Source: Erwinia mallotivora | GTDB lineage: Bacteria > Pseudomonadota > Gammaproteobacteria > Enterobacterales > Enterobacteriaceae | Length of the DNA: 64,000 nt | NCBI RefSeq assembly: GCF_000590885.1 | Contig: NZ_JFHN01000050.1 | Location: 1 to 64,000 of the forward strand | Reading direction: 5' to 3' | Part shown: positions 16,807-31,258 of the stretch, in pieces | Layout of the letters: each line of letters opens with the position of its first letter | How positions within the stretch are numbered: the stretch's first letter is position 1 | Position numbers and translations under genes: made by a program | The notes under the pieces: generated by a model | The model's input: only the letters and a program-made list of their open reading frames with translations | Database searches by the model: none | Told to the model about the DNA's origin: nothing

Positions 16807-17560
16807 TGTTCAGAACTCTGTGTGTCAAAATTAATAACCGGAATATGTTTCAAGAAATTGCGTAACAGAGGCAGTATAATCGCTGTGATTTGAAAAGAGA
16901 ATGTAAAGAAATGAAACATGCCAGAAACACACACAACAAATCATACAATTTATTGATTTTCATGTAGTTAAAATATTAAAACGCTGTTGTAAACCATAAG
17001 GAAAATACCCGCCGGGCCGATCCCCTTTACAAAGCGCTAAATGGCGGTGGCTGCGGTGATTTTCCCGGCATGTACAGGTAGCTGAATTGCATCGTTCGCT
17101 AATGGCGGGCTGACTTTTTATCCCCCGCCCATAATGCTGAAACACGCTGACCGGCAGCCGGTTTTACTGGTGAAATGGAAAGCAGTTTTGAGGATAGCGG
17201 TTTCTGCCACCGTGCATTTATTGATACCGCAGAGCAGACCGGGACTTTCAGGTCTGGAAATAAAACAGCCAAAGTAGGGTGCCTGGCATTGAAAGAAGAA
17301 AAGTAAATCAACTGTTATTTACCGACGGGTAATATTCAGATTAACGATAATGACACCCCGCACATTCCCCGGAATAAATAATAACGACATGTTACTTATA
17401 ACTTGCCCCATCAGGCGTATTCAGCTGCGGGCAGTGGTGAACCCAATGCAAGCAGCACCGGGAGTGGGCTGACATTAATGCCCGCCATCCCGGCCACCGC
17501 GTCCGCAGGGCAGACAGGGGGTCACCGGCAGGCATGTCAGCCGGGTGACCGCATGACTTA
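16807..17560. other. Intergenic region between cassette A and yeeZ
   Basis: About 750 bp. The left part (to ~16980) is A+T-rich and likely holds the cassette A promoter. The rest is more G+C-rich and contains only short unrecognised frames, for example 43 codons at 17175-17306 and 47 codons at 17134-17277 on the plus strand. None has a family match I can name. A decayed gene is possible; nothing firm is seen. Confidence 0.5.
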
Positions 17561-18385
17561 TTACTGTAAGGGCATCCTGGCGGGATCGGGATGCTGGTAT
17601 TCAAACCCCAGCTCCCGACAAATTTTGCTGCCGTCGATAATTTTTCCCCTGCTGGTCTGCTCTTCAGCGACAAAGGTGGGGGCTGCGAGTCCCAGCTGAC
17701 GGGCAACAGCGGGGTAAAACTGATTGCGGGCAGGATGTTCTGCCGCGCTGAGATTGTAAACATGCCCGCCCTTTGGCGTCTGCAACAACAGCGTGACAGC
17801 TTCGGTGACATCATCCAGATGCACCAGATTTACCCCATGGCTCCCCTCAGTCAGGTCAGTTTTTCCGGCCAGAAAGCGCCCCGGATGACGTCCCGGCCCC
17901 ACCAGCCCGGAGAGGCGCAGGATATCCACCGAGGTTCCCGGCAGTTGATGCAGCCAGGTTTCCAGTTCCTTCAGCGTCTTACCGGCTGCGGTAACTGGCT
18001 CAAGCGGGCTGCTCTCTTTCATTACCCCACCATTGCCATAAACAGAGGTAGAGCTGGTAAAAATAATGCGGGGGATACCATAAGCCAGCGCACTGTCAAC
18101 GATTTGCTGGACTGCCAGCAGATAAGCTTCCCCGCCCTGCGCCGTTCGACTGGCCGGTAAGGTAATCACCAGCGCATCGGCTTTTAACAGCGCTTCCAGC
18201 TCATCCGCCTCACAAATCAGTTCCGGCGTCAGTCGCAGGCAGTAACTTTCCACGCCGCACATTCTCGCGGCCTCCACGCCGTCGGCGGTGGTTTTAGTGC
18301 CAGCCACCTGCCAGCCACGCGCCATCAGAGACATGGCCAGCGGCATCCCCAGCCAGCCTAAACCCACTATCGCAACTCTTTTCAT
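17561..18385 (-). CDS. yeeZ: NAD(P)-binding protein YeeZ
   Basis: 274 residues from the ATG at 18385, which has AGGAGT eight bases upstream and gives exactly the E. coli YeeZ length; a longer frame to 18451 adds 22 residues not found in the family. It is an atypical SDR/epimerase-like protein with the dinucleotide motif VAIVGLGWLGMPLA (residues ~4-17), IIFTSSTSVYGN in the active-site strand, and DILRLSGLVGPGRHPGRF. The biochemical role is not established. As in E. coli it lies beside and divergent from hisL-hisG, supporting orthology. Confidence 0.93.
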   Translation of the reverse strand: MKRVAIVGLGWLGMPLAMSLMARGWQVAGTKTTADGVEAARMCGVESYCLRLTPELICEADELEALLKADALVITLPASRTAQGGEAYLLAVQQIVDSALAYGIPRIIFTSSTSVYGNGGVMKESSPLEPVTAAGKTLKELETWLHQLPGTSVDILRLSGLVGPGRHPGRFLAGKTDLTEGSHGVNLVHLDDVTEAVTLLLQTPKGGHVYNLSAAEHPARNQFYPAVARQLGLAAPTFVAEEQTSRGKIIDGSKICRELGFEYQHPDPARMPLQ

Positions 18386-18480
18386 CCTGTAACTCCTGTG
18401 ACCATCCGTACCGATAACCGCCAAACTACGCCAGCCATTATTCGGTGACAATCAGCAGATGATGAGAGAATCTTTCAACG

Positions 18481-18523
18481 TTGACAAAAAAACGTTGCAC
18501 GCGGCCTGCAATCTGGTTAGGTT
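18481..18523 (+). promoter_or_regulatory. Probable his operon promoter
   Basis: TTGCAC (18495-18500), 17 bp, then TAGGTT (18518-18523), about 40 bp before the hisL start. A consensus-like TTGACA at 18481-18486 lies just upstream but lacks a matching -10. The T-A-G-G-T-T -10 with a GC-rich following stretch resembles, as I recall it, the stringently controlled enterobacterial his promoter. Confidence 0.5.
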
Positions 18524-18564
18524 AGTCGTCACGATATGAATACTCATTCATCCAGGATTATTTT

Positions 18565-18612
18565 ATGACTCGCGTTCAGTTCAACCACCATCATCACCAT
18601 CACCCTGACTAG
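18565..18612 (+). CDS. hisL: his operon leader peptide
   Basis: 15-residue peptide MTRVQFNHHHHHHPD with six consecutive histidine codons, behind a CCAGGATTATTTT ribosome-site region. Ribosome stalling on the His codons when charged histidyl-tRNA is scarce lets the leader RNA form an anti-terminator and the operon is transcribed. E. coli HisL is 16 residues with seven His; here one fewer is present. The attenuator hairpin follows 63 bp after the stop. Confidence 0.95.
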   Translation: MTRVQFNHHHHHHPD

Positions 18613-18674
18613 TCTTTCAGGCGATGTGTGCTGGAAGACATTCAGGATCTTCCAGTGGTGCAGAACGCAACAGA

Positions 18675-18710
18675 AGCCCCCGGAAGATCATCTTCCGGGG
18701 GCTTTTTTTT
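18675..18710 (+). terminator. his attenuator (intrinsic terminator)
   Basis: Thirteen-base perfect stem AGCCCCCGGAAGA/TCTTCCGGGGGCT (18675-18687, 18691-18703) with a 3-base loop and a run of T residues to 18710. This is the classical his leader terminator, 70 bp before hisG. Confidence 0.95.
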
Positions 18711-18779
18711 GGGACACTTTCAGCCCGTATGGATGAACTGCAAGGCAGAACTGGTTACAGGAAAAGAGGATAATGACCG

Positions 18780-19679
18780 ATGTTAGATAACACCCGTTTA
18801 CGCATAGCTATGCAAAAATCTGGCCGTTTAAGCGATGATTCACGCGAAATGCTGGCCCGCTGTGGTATCAAAATTAATCTGCAACAACAGCGTCTGATTG
18901 CCTTCGCCGAGAACATGCCGATTGATATCCTGCGGGTGCGTGATGACGATATTCCCGGACTGGTGATGGATGGCGTGGTTGATCTGGGCATCATCGGTGA
19001 GAACGTGCTGGAGGAAGAGCTGCTGACCCGCCGTGCTCAGGGGGAAGACCCACGTTATTTCACGCTTCGTCGTCTTGATTTCGGCGGCTGCCGCCTGTCG
19101 CTGGCGATGCCGGTGGATGATGAATATAGCGGGCCACAATGTTTACAAAATGCCCGTATCGCCACCTCTTATCCTCACCTGCTGAAGAAGTATCTTGACA
19201 AACAGGGCGTGGCTTTCAGGTCATGTCTGCTGAACGGTTCTGTTGAAGTGGCTCCCCGTGCCGGTCTGGCCGATGCGATCTGTGACCTGGTATCGACCGG
19301 CGCAACGCTTGAGGCAAATGGTCTGCGTGAAGTCGAAGTGATTTACCGTTCCAAAGCCTGCCTTATCCAGCGCGATGGTGAAATGCCCGCAGCGAAACAG
19401 GAACTGATCGACAAGCTGATGACCCGTATTCAGGGGGTGATTCAGGCGCGTGAGTCAAAATACATCATGTTGCACGCGCCGAGCGAGTGTCTGGAAGAGA
19501 TTATCTCTCTGCTGCCGGGGGCCGAACGTCCTACCGTGCTGCCGCTGGCTGGAGACAAGAGCCGGGTGGCGATGCACATGGTCAGCAGCGAAACGCTGTT
19601 CTGGGAAACCATGGAAAAACTGAAAACGCTGGGTGCCAGCTCCATTCTGGTGCTGCCGATTGAGAAGATGATGGAGTAA
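18780..19679 (+). CDS. hisG: ATP phosphoribosyltransferase
   Basis: 299 residues, the length of E. coli HisG (long form). It joins ATP and PRPP, the first and feedback-inhibited step of histidine synthesis. Visible blocks are [15 protein letters not shown] at the N-terminus, [13 protein letters not shown], the PRPP loop [16 protein letters not shown], and the C-terminal ACT-like regulatory domain (from ~225) ending [13 protein letters not shown]. The ATG at 18780 aligns with the E. coli start. Its TAA directly abuts the hisD ATG. Confidence 0.98.
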   Translation: MLDNTRLRIAMQKSGRLSDDSREMLARCGIKINLQQQRLIAFAENMPIDILRVRDDDIPGLVMDGVVDLGIIGENVLEEELLTRRAQGEDPRYFTLRRLDFGGCRLSLAMPVDDEYSGPQCLQNARIATSYPHLLKKYLDKQGVAFRSCLLNGSVEVAPRAGLADAICDLVSTGATLEANGLREVEVIYRSKACLIQRDGEMPAAKQELIDKLMTRIQGVIQARESKYIMLHAPSECLEEIISLLPGAERPTVLPLAGDKSRVAMHMVSSETLFWETMEKLKTLGASSILVLPIEKMME

Positions 19680-25227
<5,548 letters not shown>

Positions 25228-25234
<7 letters not shown>

Positions 25235-25839
25235 CAGAACAACAGCTGGCCCGGCTGGACTGGGTGAAAACCGGCGGCATGATGCCGGCCATCGTGCAAC
25301 ATGCCGTTTCCGGTGAAGTACTGATGCATGGCTACATGAATGAACAGGCGCTGGCGAAGACGCTGGAAAGTGGCAAAGTCACCTTCTGGTCACGCACCAA
25401 ACAGCGTCTGTGGACCAAGGGGGAAACCTCTGAGCATTTTCTTAATGTGGTCAGCATCACCGCAGATTGTGATAACGATACCCTGTTGCTGCTGGTTAAT
25501 CCGGTTGGCCCCACCTGCCATCTGGGCACCTCAAGTTGCTTCTCACCAGCGGCATCAGACTGGACGTTCCTCTACCAGCTGGAGCAACTGCTGGCAGAGC
25601 GCAAACATGCCGATCCGAAAAGCTCCTACACTGCCAGCCTGTATGCCAGTGGCACCAAGCGAATTGCGCAGAAGGTGGGAGAAGAAGGCGTGGAAACGGC
25701 GCTGGCTGCTACCGTGAACGATCGCCATGAGCTGACCAACGAGGCATCCGATCTGATTTATCATCTGCTGGTGCTGCTTCAGGATCAGGATCTCGACCTG
25801 AGCGCTGTTATCAATAATCTGCGCCAGCGGCACAAATAA
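25228..25839 (+). CDS. hisI: Bifunctional phosphoribosyl-AMP cyclohydrolase / phosphoribosyl-ATP pyrophosphatase
   Basis: 203 residues, as in E. coli HisIE. The N-terminal cyclohydrolase (~1-115) has [20 protein letters not shown] and the zinc/magnesium motif [22 protein letters not shown]; the C-terminal pyrophosphatase (~115-203) has [21 protein letters not shown] and [17 protein letters not shown] start at 25228, giving MLTEQQ at the N-terminus as in E. coli. It closes the his operon and is followed by a terminator. Confidence 0.97.
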
Positions 25840-25856
25840 AGACAGCAAACCCTTTG

Positions 25857-25879
25857 AGGCCGGTGAACCGGCCTTTTTT
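25857..25879 (+). terminator. Intrinsic terminator of the his operon
   Basis: Seven-base stem AGGCCGG/CCGGCCT with a TGAA loop followed by TTTTTC, starting 17 bp after the hisI stop. Confidence 0.85.
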
Positions 25880-25893
25880 CTTTGGGAGAAACC

Positions 25894-26373
25894 ATGACCA
25901 CCTTTGAGAAACTCACCGCCCTGCTCGACAGCCAGCAGGCCAGCTATACGCTGATGGCGCATCAGCCAACGGGAAAATGTGAAGAAGTGGCGGCGATACG
26001 AGGCACATCCGTGGGCCAGGGAGCCAAAGCGCTGGTGTGTCACGTCAAGGGCAACGGCGTTAAGCAATATGTACTGGCGGTACTCCCCGCCGATCGGCAG
26101 GCTGATTTAACCCGGGTCGCTCAGGCCGTGGGGGCACTGCGGGCCTCGCTGGCCAGCCCGGCGGAAGTGGAGCGACTCACCGGCTGCGTGTTTGGTGCCA
26201 TTCCCCCTTTCAGTTTCCATCCGGAGCTGAAACTGGTGGTCGATCCCACACTGTGCGAGCGTAATGACGAGATTGCTTTTAACGCCGGATTACTGGAGAA
26301 GTCGATGATCCTGAATGCACGGGACTACCAGCGTATCTGCACATTTCTGGCGGCAAATATTATCAAACAGTGA
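25894..26373 (+). CDS. yeaK: YeaK-type mischarged aminoacyl-tRNA deacylase
   Basis: 159 residues from the ATG at 25894 (GGGAGA 4-9 bases upstream); an in-frame TTG at 25882 is less likely. It belongs to the YbaK/ProX family, which hydrolyses wrongly charged aminoacyl-tRNAs. It tracks E. coli YeaK closely: GKCEEVAAIRGTSVGQGAKALVC, the family Lys in that segment, LRASLASPAEVERLTGCVFGAIPPFSFHP, and NDEIAFNAGLLEKSMIL. E. coli yeaK is not next to his, so this position reflects local rearrangement. It is followed at 65 bp by an amino-acid-binding protein gene. Confidence 0.88.
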   Translation: MTTFEKLTALLDSQQASYTLMAHQPTGKCEEVAAIRGTSVGQGAKALVCHVKGNGVKQYVLAVLPADRQADLTRVAQAVGALRASLASPAEVERLTGCVFGAIPPFSFHPELKLVVDPTLCERNDEIAFNAGLLEKSMILNARDYQRICTFLAANIIKQ

Positions 26374-26438
26374 TTCACAGCGTGCCGATGAAGGGGTACT
26401 CTGTCAGCTTGTGTAAAGCTATTGAGATGAAAGGAATT

Positions 26439-27236
26439 ATGGCAAAAATGACGTTTTCCACCTCTCTGCGCCAGGCTGCGGCGCTGGTTCTGCTGGCGGG
26501 CTGTGCTTTTGGCGCACAGGCGAAGATTGAGCAGGTTCGCTTTGCCGTCGACCCGACCTATCCTCCCTTTGAATCGAAAACGCCGCAGGGCAAGCTGGTG
26601 GGCTTTGACATCTACCTGGGCAATGCGCTTTGTGCGCAAATGCAGGCAAAGTGCGTCTGGGTTGAAAGCCAGTTTGACGGCATGATCCCGGCGCTAAAGG
26701 CACGTAAATTTGATGCCATCCTTTCCGATATGGGCATAACAGAAGAACGTCTGAAGCAGATTGACTTCACCGTACCGCTGTACGATACCAAAACCCAGCT
26801 GATTGCCCGTAAAGGCTCTGGCCTGTTGCCGACGGCAGAGGCGCTGAAAGGTAAAACGGTGGGCGTGGAACAGGGCACGGTCCAGGAGCGTTATGCCCGT
26901 GCCAAATGGCAACCCTATGGCGTCACTGTCGTGCCTTACGGCGATCAGGCACAGGTAGAGAGCGACCTGGTTTCCGGACGTCTGGATGCGGTGTTTACCG
27001 ATGCCGCTCAGGCCGCAATGGGCTTTCTGAAACATCCGCAGGGTAAAGACTTTGAGCTGGCAGGCCCGACGGTAGAGGATCCAATTATTGGTCCCGGCAC
27101 CGCTATTGGGCTGCGTAAAGGCGACAGCGAGCTGAAAACTGCGCTGGATAAAGCTTACGCTGAAATCCGCAGCAACGGGACGTTCGACAGGCTGCAAAAA
27201 AAATACTTTGCGACCGATATCTCCATTAAGCAGTAA
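26439..27236 (+). CDS. Periplasmic amino-acid-binding protein (ArgT/HisJ-like), orphan
   Basis: 265 residues from the ATG at 26439 (AAAGGA, spacing 4); the longer frame to 26370 has no support. An N-terminal export signal ends near AFGAQA. Its core also contains LLAGC, which fits a lipobox, so membrane anchoring as a lipoprotein is possible. The mature part is a family-3 solute-binding protein with FAVDPTYPPFESKTPQGKLVGFDIYLGNAL, FDAILSDMGITEERLKQIDFTVPLY and GRLDAVFTDAAQA. This class binds lysine, arginine, ornithine or histidine for an ABC importer. No permease or ATPase gene is nearby, so it must share a transporter encoded elsewhere or act as a receptor. Confidence 0.85.
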   Translation: MAKMTFSTSLRQAAALVLLAGCAFGAQAKIEQVRFAVDPTYPPFESKTPQGKLVGFDIYLGNALCAQMQAKCVWVESQFDGMIPALKARKFDAILSDMGITEERLKQIDFTVPLYDTKTQLIARKGSGLLPTAEALKGKTVGVEQGTVQERYARAKWQPYGVTVVPYGDQAQVESDLVSGRLDAVFTDAAQAAMGFLKHPQGKDFELAGPTVEDPIIGPGTAIGLRKGDSELKTALDKAYAEIRSNGTFDRLQKKYFATDISIKQ

Positions 27237-27243
27237 CCTCAGA

Positions 27244-27263
27244 GCCGTGCCGCCTGGCACGGC
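27244..27263 (+). terminator. Hairpin after the binding-protein gene
   Basis: Perfect eight-base stem GCCGTGCC/GGCACGGC with a GCCT loop, 7 bp after the stop, followed by GTTCCTC. A weak T-tract suggests partial termination before the next gene. Confidence 0.55.
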
Positions 27264-27293
27264 GTTCCTCTGCCGCAGTTGAGTTTTCTGACT

Positions 27294-28409
27294 ATGCAAC
27301 AACAGCAACATCCCCTGCTCAGCGCCTCACCAGGCACCACGCGTGAGATTATCAGCTACCATTTTGGCGCTGGTTCATCGCGCCAGGTTTATATTCAGGC
27401 CGGGCTGCACGGCGATGAACTTCCCGGCGTGACCGTTGCCTGGTATCTGAAAAAGAAATTTGCCGAGCTGGAGGCCGCCAGCCGTTTGCAGGCTGACATC
27501 ACGCTGGTGCCGGTGGCAAATCCGCTGGCGCTGGGGCAGCACTGGCATGGTACTCATCTTGGGCGCTTTGATACCGCTTCAGGTCAGGATTTCAATCGCC
27601 AGTTTCCGGCCCTGGGTCCGGCTTTGGCGACACGGCTGGCTGACGTGTTGACCGATGATGTGGAACAGAATCGTCAGCATATCCGACGCGCCATCGTCGA
27701 CTACTTTGACCACCATCTGCCGCGCACTGAGCTTGAATCCCAGCGCCATACCCTGATGCGCATGGCCTGTCAGGCCGACCTGATGATCGACCTGCATTGT
27801 GACTGGGAGGCAATCGTTCACCTTTACACCACCCCGCAGGCCTGGCCGGAAATTGAACCGCTGGCGCGTTATCTGGGCAGTGAAGTCCAGCTGACCGCCG
27901 AAATTTCAGGTGGCGAGCCATTTGATGAAGCCTGTTGTGAACCCTGGCTGCACCTGCAACGTACGCTGGGGAACCGTTTTCCTTTGCCGCCAGGACTGAA
28001 ACCCGTCACCCTGGAACTCCGTGGCGTGCGGGACGTCAGCCATTCTCAGGCGGAAGCCGACGCAGAGGCGATTGTTAATGCGCTGATTTACAGTGGCTAT
28101 ATCAGCGGTCCCTGCCACGCGCTACCCGAATTGCGTAATCCGGCAGTGCCGCTGGCCGCCTGTGAATATATTTCCGCGCCCCACTCCGGGGTGATCCTGC
28201 ACTGCCGGGAGCCGGGTGAGTGGATCAAGCCAGGCGAGGTGGTTGCCGAAATTCTCGACCCCACCACCGATCGTCTGACGCCGCTGAAAGCTGAGCATGG
28301 AGGATTACTTTATGCCCGCCACTGGATGCGTTTTGCCACTGCCGGGATGCTGATAACCCGACTGGCCGGAAGCGGGACGATTCGCGAAGGGAATTTACTG
28401 GTGCCGTAA
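27294..28409 (+). CDS. Succinylglutamate desuccinylase/aspartoacylase-family zinc hydrolase
   Basis: 371 residues from the ATG at 27294; a TTG at 27279 is an alternative. Zinc carboxypeptidase-like (M14 AstE/AspA) fold: zinc ligands His39 and Glu42 in QAGLHGDELPG and His168 in DLHCDW, with probable catalytic Glu241 in TLELRGVRD. A C-terminal ~90-residue barrel-like domain (EYISAPHSGVILHCREPGEW) is common in this family. These enzymes remove acyl groups from N-acylated amino acids. Behind an amino-acid-binding protein it may process a scavenged N-acyl amino acid. It is longer than AstE, so the substrate is uncertain. Confidence 0.78.
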   Translation: MQQQQHPLLSASPGTTREIISYHFGAGSSRQVYIQAGLHGDELPGVTVAWYLKKKFAELEAASRLQADITLVPVANPLALGQHWHGTHLGRFDTASGQDFNRQFPALGPALATRLADVLTDDVEQNRQHIRRAIVDYFDHHLPRTELESQRHTLMRMACQADLMIDLHCDWEAIVHLYTTPQAWPEIEPLARYLGSEVQLTAEISGGEPFDEACCEPWLHLQRTLGNRFPLPPGLKPVTLELRGVRDVSHSQAEADAEAIVNALIYSGYISGPCHALPELRNPAVPLAACEYISAPHSGVILHCREPGEWIKPGEVVAEILDPTTDRLTPLKAEHGGLLYARHWMRFATAGMLITRLAGSGTIREGNLLVP

Positions 28410-28441
28410 CACGGCTCTGTGGCAGGTTTACTGAGGAAAGG

Positions 28442-28469
28442 TTGCCAGGCAGCATCAGCCGCCTGGCAA
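28442..28469. terminator. Hairpin between convergent genes
   Basis: Nine-base inverted repeat TTGCCAGGC/GCCTGGCAA with a 10-base loop, between the hydrolase (plus strand) and cassette B's last gene (minus strand). T-tracts are weak on both sides. Confidence 0.5.
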
Positions 28470-28489
28470 TAAGTGAAAACGGGTAAGCG

Positions 28490-30214
28490 TCAGAATCCCA
28501 TCCAGACCACGGCAGTTTGTTCAGGAGAAAGCGCAACATCGACAGGCGTATTGAATTCCAGCCTGACTGATGCGATATCTTTCATCGCAACAATATCTCT
28601 GCCCTTCAGCATGATTAAGCCACCGGACGGTTTCAGATCCCGCGAACCGGAATAGTATCGGCTGCTGCCATCAACCAGGGTGATGTGCATATTGACTTCA
28701 ACATGCGTTTTTTGCATCGAGAAAGGTCTGGCCATCACTGCCGCCGACACCAGGTTTTTCCCGCTCAGCGCTGGCGGTGCGGTTTCTTCGAGGATCAACG
28801 GATTGGTAATGACCTTCGAACCGTTAACCCAGGTGGGTGCCGGTTTAAGGAAATTACAGTTACGTTGATACATCCAGCCAATGGGATCGATGGGTACACA
28901 AAGTGGCGACGCAGGGGAGTCAATGTTTTCCGCCATCTGCTGCCATTGTGAATTATTCAGGGCGGGAGAACCCGGTTCCCTGCTCATTCTTCCGGCAGAA
29001 CTCAGCCAGCCGGTAGTGACAAACCACACCACGAACAGCACCGCTGCGCCATGTTTCAGAAAGCAACGACGCCCGTTATCGGAGAGCCGCTCAGTCACTT
29101 CCGCAAACAGGCCGGTGACCACCAGCACACAACCAAAGAATCCGACAATAATGTGCCGGTAGACCGGCAGGCCATCAAGTTTGGACATGTCGCGGTTCCA
29201 CATGTCACTTAATGCAAAGGTATTGAGGAATGCATTAAAAAGTAACAGCGACAGCCCCACCAGGATCAGCGCTCTGGCATTGCCCCGCCAGAACGCCATT
29301 GCCAGGCCACTGAGCACCAGAAACACCAATCCAACCAGCATCAGCGGATGGTGCGACAGATGGGACGAGTGCCCCAGGATATAACCGCCGAGAAAACCAA
29401 AAAAATACTCAATGGCGGCGAGAATTTTAGAAAAAAGCGTAATATCGTTGCTTCTGAATGGCATGGTCCCGGCACTGGCGCTGAGCGCCATTTGTAAGAC
29501 CTGCCCCAGACAAAGCAGAATGGCAACCACGGTAATCCAGCGGAATCGCGATTTGCTTACCAGAGCAACCACCAGCATCGCCGGGAACGCAGACAGCACC
29601 GCAGGCTTGGAGATAATCAAAACCGGGATAAACCAGCTCCACCACGGCACCTGTTCACTGTCATCAACCAGCGCCAGCGCGGTAACGATGGCAATAAAAA
29701 AAGCGGAGAAATAGGTGAAGTTGATGTAGGTGCGGGTTTCAAAATCCGCCACCATCAGGATGGTTATCGCGACCAGAAAACGCAGTGCATCACTTCTGAC
29801 CACTTTACGGAAAGCGGGCAGGCAGAATGATCCCACCATCATGCCGGTAAAGATAAGCGCTGACCAGGTATAGAAATAAGGAACAGACGCGGCAGGAATA
29901 TTCAGCTGATTGCCAATCAGGCCAATTATCCTTTGGGGCACAGGAATATATCCGGCATCCGTGGATAACAGGTTTTGCAGCAGGGACGGCGCGCTGGCAT
30001 TTAAAAAATAGTTAGTGGCCATCTCTGCCCACATTTCACCGTCCAGGACAAACCCCGGCTGCATCAGAAGCTGATAAACAAGGTAAAACAGCGTCACTAA
30101 CCAGAACAGGGTAATGGCAGGCGCTTTACTTTGTTGATAACCAAGAGGTTCTGCTGCACTGGTTTCAAAAAACCATTCACGCTGGCTTTTTAAATACTGC
30201 AATATATTCATCAC
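28490..30214 (-). CDS. Polytopic membrane protein, probable GT-C glycosyltransferase (cassette B)
   Basis: 574 residues with about ten to eleven hydrophobic segments up to residue ~415, then a hydrophilic C-terminal domain (~160 residues, probably periplasmic, beta-rich). After the first span comes FVLDGEMWAEMATNYF, an acidic loop in the position where GT-C enzymes keep their catalytic Asp/Glu. No named family is assigned. It is the last of eight genes and starts 21 bp after the aldolase. GTG at 30214 or ATG at 30211 are both possible starts. The likely role is transfer of the cassette's lipid-linked residue onto a periplasmic acceptor. Confidence 0.55.
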   Translation of the reverse strand: MMNILQYLKSQREWFFETSAAEPLGYQQSKAPAITLFWLVTLFYLVYQLLMQPGFVLDGEMWAEMATNYFLNASAPSLLQNLLSTDAGYIPVPQRIIGLIGNQLNIPAASVPYFYTWSALIFTGMMVGSFCLPAFRKVVRSDALRFLVAITILMVADFETRTYINFTYFSAFFIAIVTALALVDDSEQVPWWSWFIPVLIISKPAVLSAFPAMLVVALVSKSRFRWITVVAILLCLGQVLQMALSASAGTMPFRSNDITLFSKILAAIEYFFGFLGGYILGHSSHLSHHPLMLVGLVFLVLSGLAMAFWRGNARALILVGLSLLLFNAFLNTFALSDMWNRDMSKLDGLPVYRHIIVGFFGCVLVVTGLFAEVTERLSDNGRRCFLKHGAAVLFVVWFVTTGWLSSAGRMSREPGSPALNNSQWQQMAENIDSPASPLCVPIDPIGWMYQRNCNFLKPAPTWVNGSKVITNPLILEETAPPALSGKNLVSAAVMARPFSMQKTHVEVNMHITLVDGSSRYYSGSRDLKPSGGLIMLKGRDIVAMKDIASVRLEFNTPVDVALSPEQTAVVWMGF

Positions 30215-30235
30215 ACTGGCTCTTCAGGTTGGAGG

Positions 30236-31258
30236 CTAAGATTTCACCGAAAGACTCATCCGGTACTGCTCTGCGTCCCAGTTCAGCAACTCTGCAATCT
30301 TGTCGCCGGACAGTGAACTGAGCTGCTGATCCACGTCCTGTCGCACCATCACATCCAGATAGCAACGTAACTGCAAGTGTTTGGCCTCACTAAAAGACGC
30401 GCTGACAAACACCCCTGCATCACGAATAAACACCAGTTCAGGCACGGGGGCTGACGTCGTGTAGTCATTCAATGCCTGCCATGAATCAAAGATAAAGGGC
30501 TTGGGGCCTAAAAAGACCACATGGTCCGGGTAGAGCGCCCAGTCTGCGCTCAGACGGTTAAACAGCGTCGGATTACACGCCAGCTGATGAATTTCCTTAT
30601 CAGCAACCGGGACCAGCTCGCTATGCTGGCTTTTGGCCGGGCTATCCGCTGTCGGGCTGACCGCGACAGGGGCAATTTTCATTGCCTCAATCAGGGCGGT
30701 CAGCAGCGGTTCAACCTGTCCGGTATTTTCCACGCCGATAACCACGCCGTGATTTTTCAAAAAGAGAACTCTGGCAGTGGGTTCCTTCGCCAGCGCAGCA
30801 TGAATCTCTTTTGCCAGCTCAGCACCCGGCTTGAAGTAGTCAACCACGGCCAGTGGCAGAACCGCTTCCGGCAGCGCTGCGGCAGAAATGTCGCAGCGCT
30901 CACGCACCAGATTAGCCAGAATTTCCACCACATGAAGGTGCACCACAATGGGCTGCGGCATCAGCGCGTGCATCAGAGTTTCAATCGATGGACGCAGAGT
31001 GGAATCACCCAGCACCACAGGGGTGACCGAAAAATTCCCTGCGGCGATCTCCTGCCTGACGTGAGCAAGATCGACCGGAATAAAGATCTCTTCCTGCTCA
31101 GCACGCGCCAGCCAGGTGCCGGAAGCTTTTACCCAGAGTACATCCCCTTCTTTCCAGGAGACATTGCCTCCCGCTCCCTGAACCAGCAGCGGGTCTTTAC
31201 CTAAACGGGCGCAGCAGGCTTTAACCTGACTGGCGGTTTTCCCATCGGGCTGAATCAT
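30236..31258 (-). CDS. Class II aldolase/adducin-domain protein (cassette B)
   Basis: 340 residues. The N-terminal ~215 residues are a class II (zinc) aldolase domain: LVQGAGGNVSWKEGDVLWVKASGTWL, the zinc-ligand segment VVHLHVVEILANL, and FLKNHGVVIGVENTG. The remaining 120 residues form an extra domain seen in some family members. Such enzymes cleave or join phosphorylated sugars (fuculose-, rhamnulose-, ribulose-phosphate type). Its start overlaps the HAD gene stop by ATGA. With the adjacent phosphatase and nucleotidyltransferase it suggests construction of an unusual small sugar or polyol precursor. Confidence 0.75.
   Translation of the reverse strand: MIQPDGKTASQVKACCARLGKDPLLVQGAGGNVSWKEGDVLWVKASGTWLARAEQEEIFIPVDLAHVRQEIAAGNFSVTPVVLGDSTLRPSIETLMHALMPQPIVVHLHVVEILANLVRERCDISAAALPEAVLPLAVVDYFKPGAELAKEIHAALAKEPTARVLFLKNHGVVIGVENTGQVEPLLTALIEAMKIAPVAVSPTADSPAKSQHSELVPVADKEIHQLACNPTLFNRLSADWALYPDHVVFLGPKPFIFDSWQALNDYTTSAPVPELVFIRDAGVFVSASFSEAKHLQLRCYLDVMVRQDVDQQLSSLSGDKIAELLNWDAEQYRMSLSVKS

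Noticed and set aside
17134-17306. Two short overlapping plus-strand frames (47 and 43 codons) near yeeZ
   Set aside because: They have no ribosome site or family match and overlap each other; possibly remnants but unsupported.
18386-18451. 22-residue N-terminal extension of YeeZ
   Set aside because: The ATG at 18385 has a good Shine-Dalgarno and gives the family length of 274 residues.
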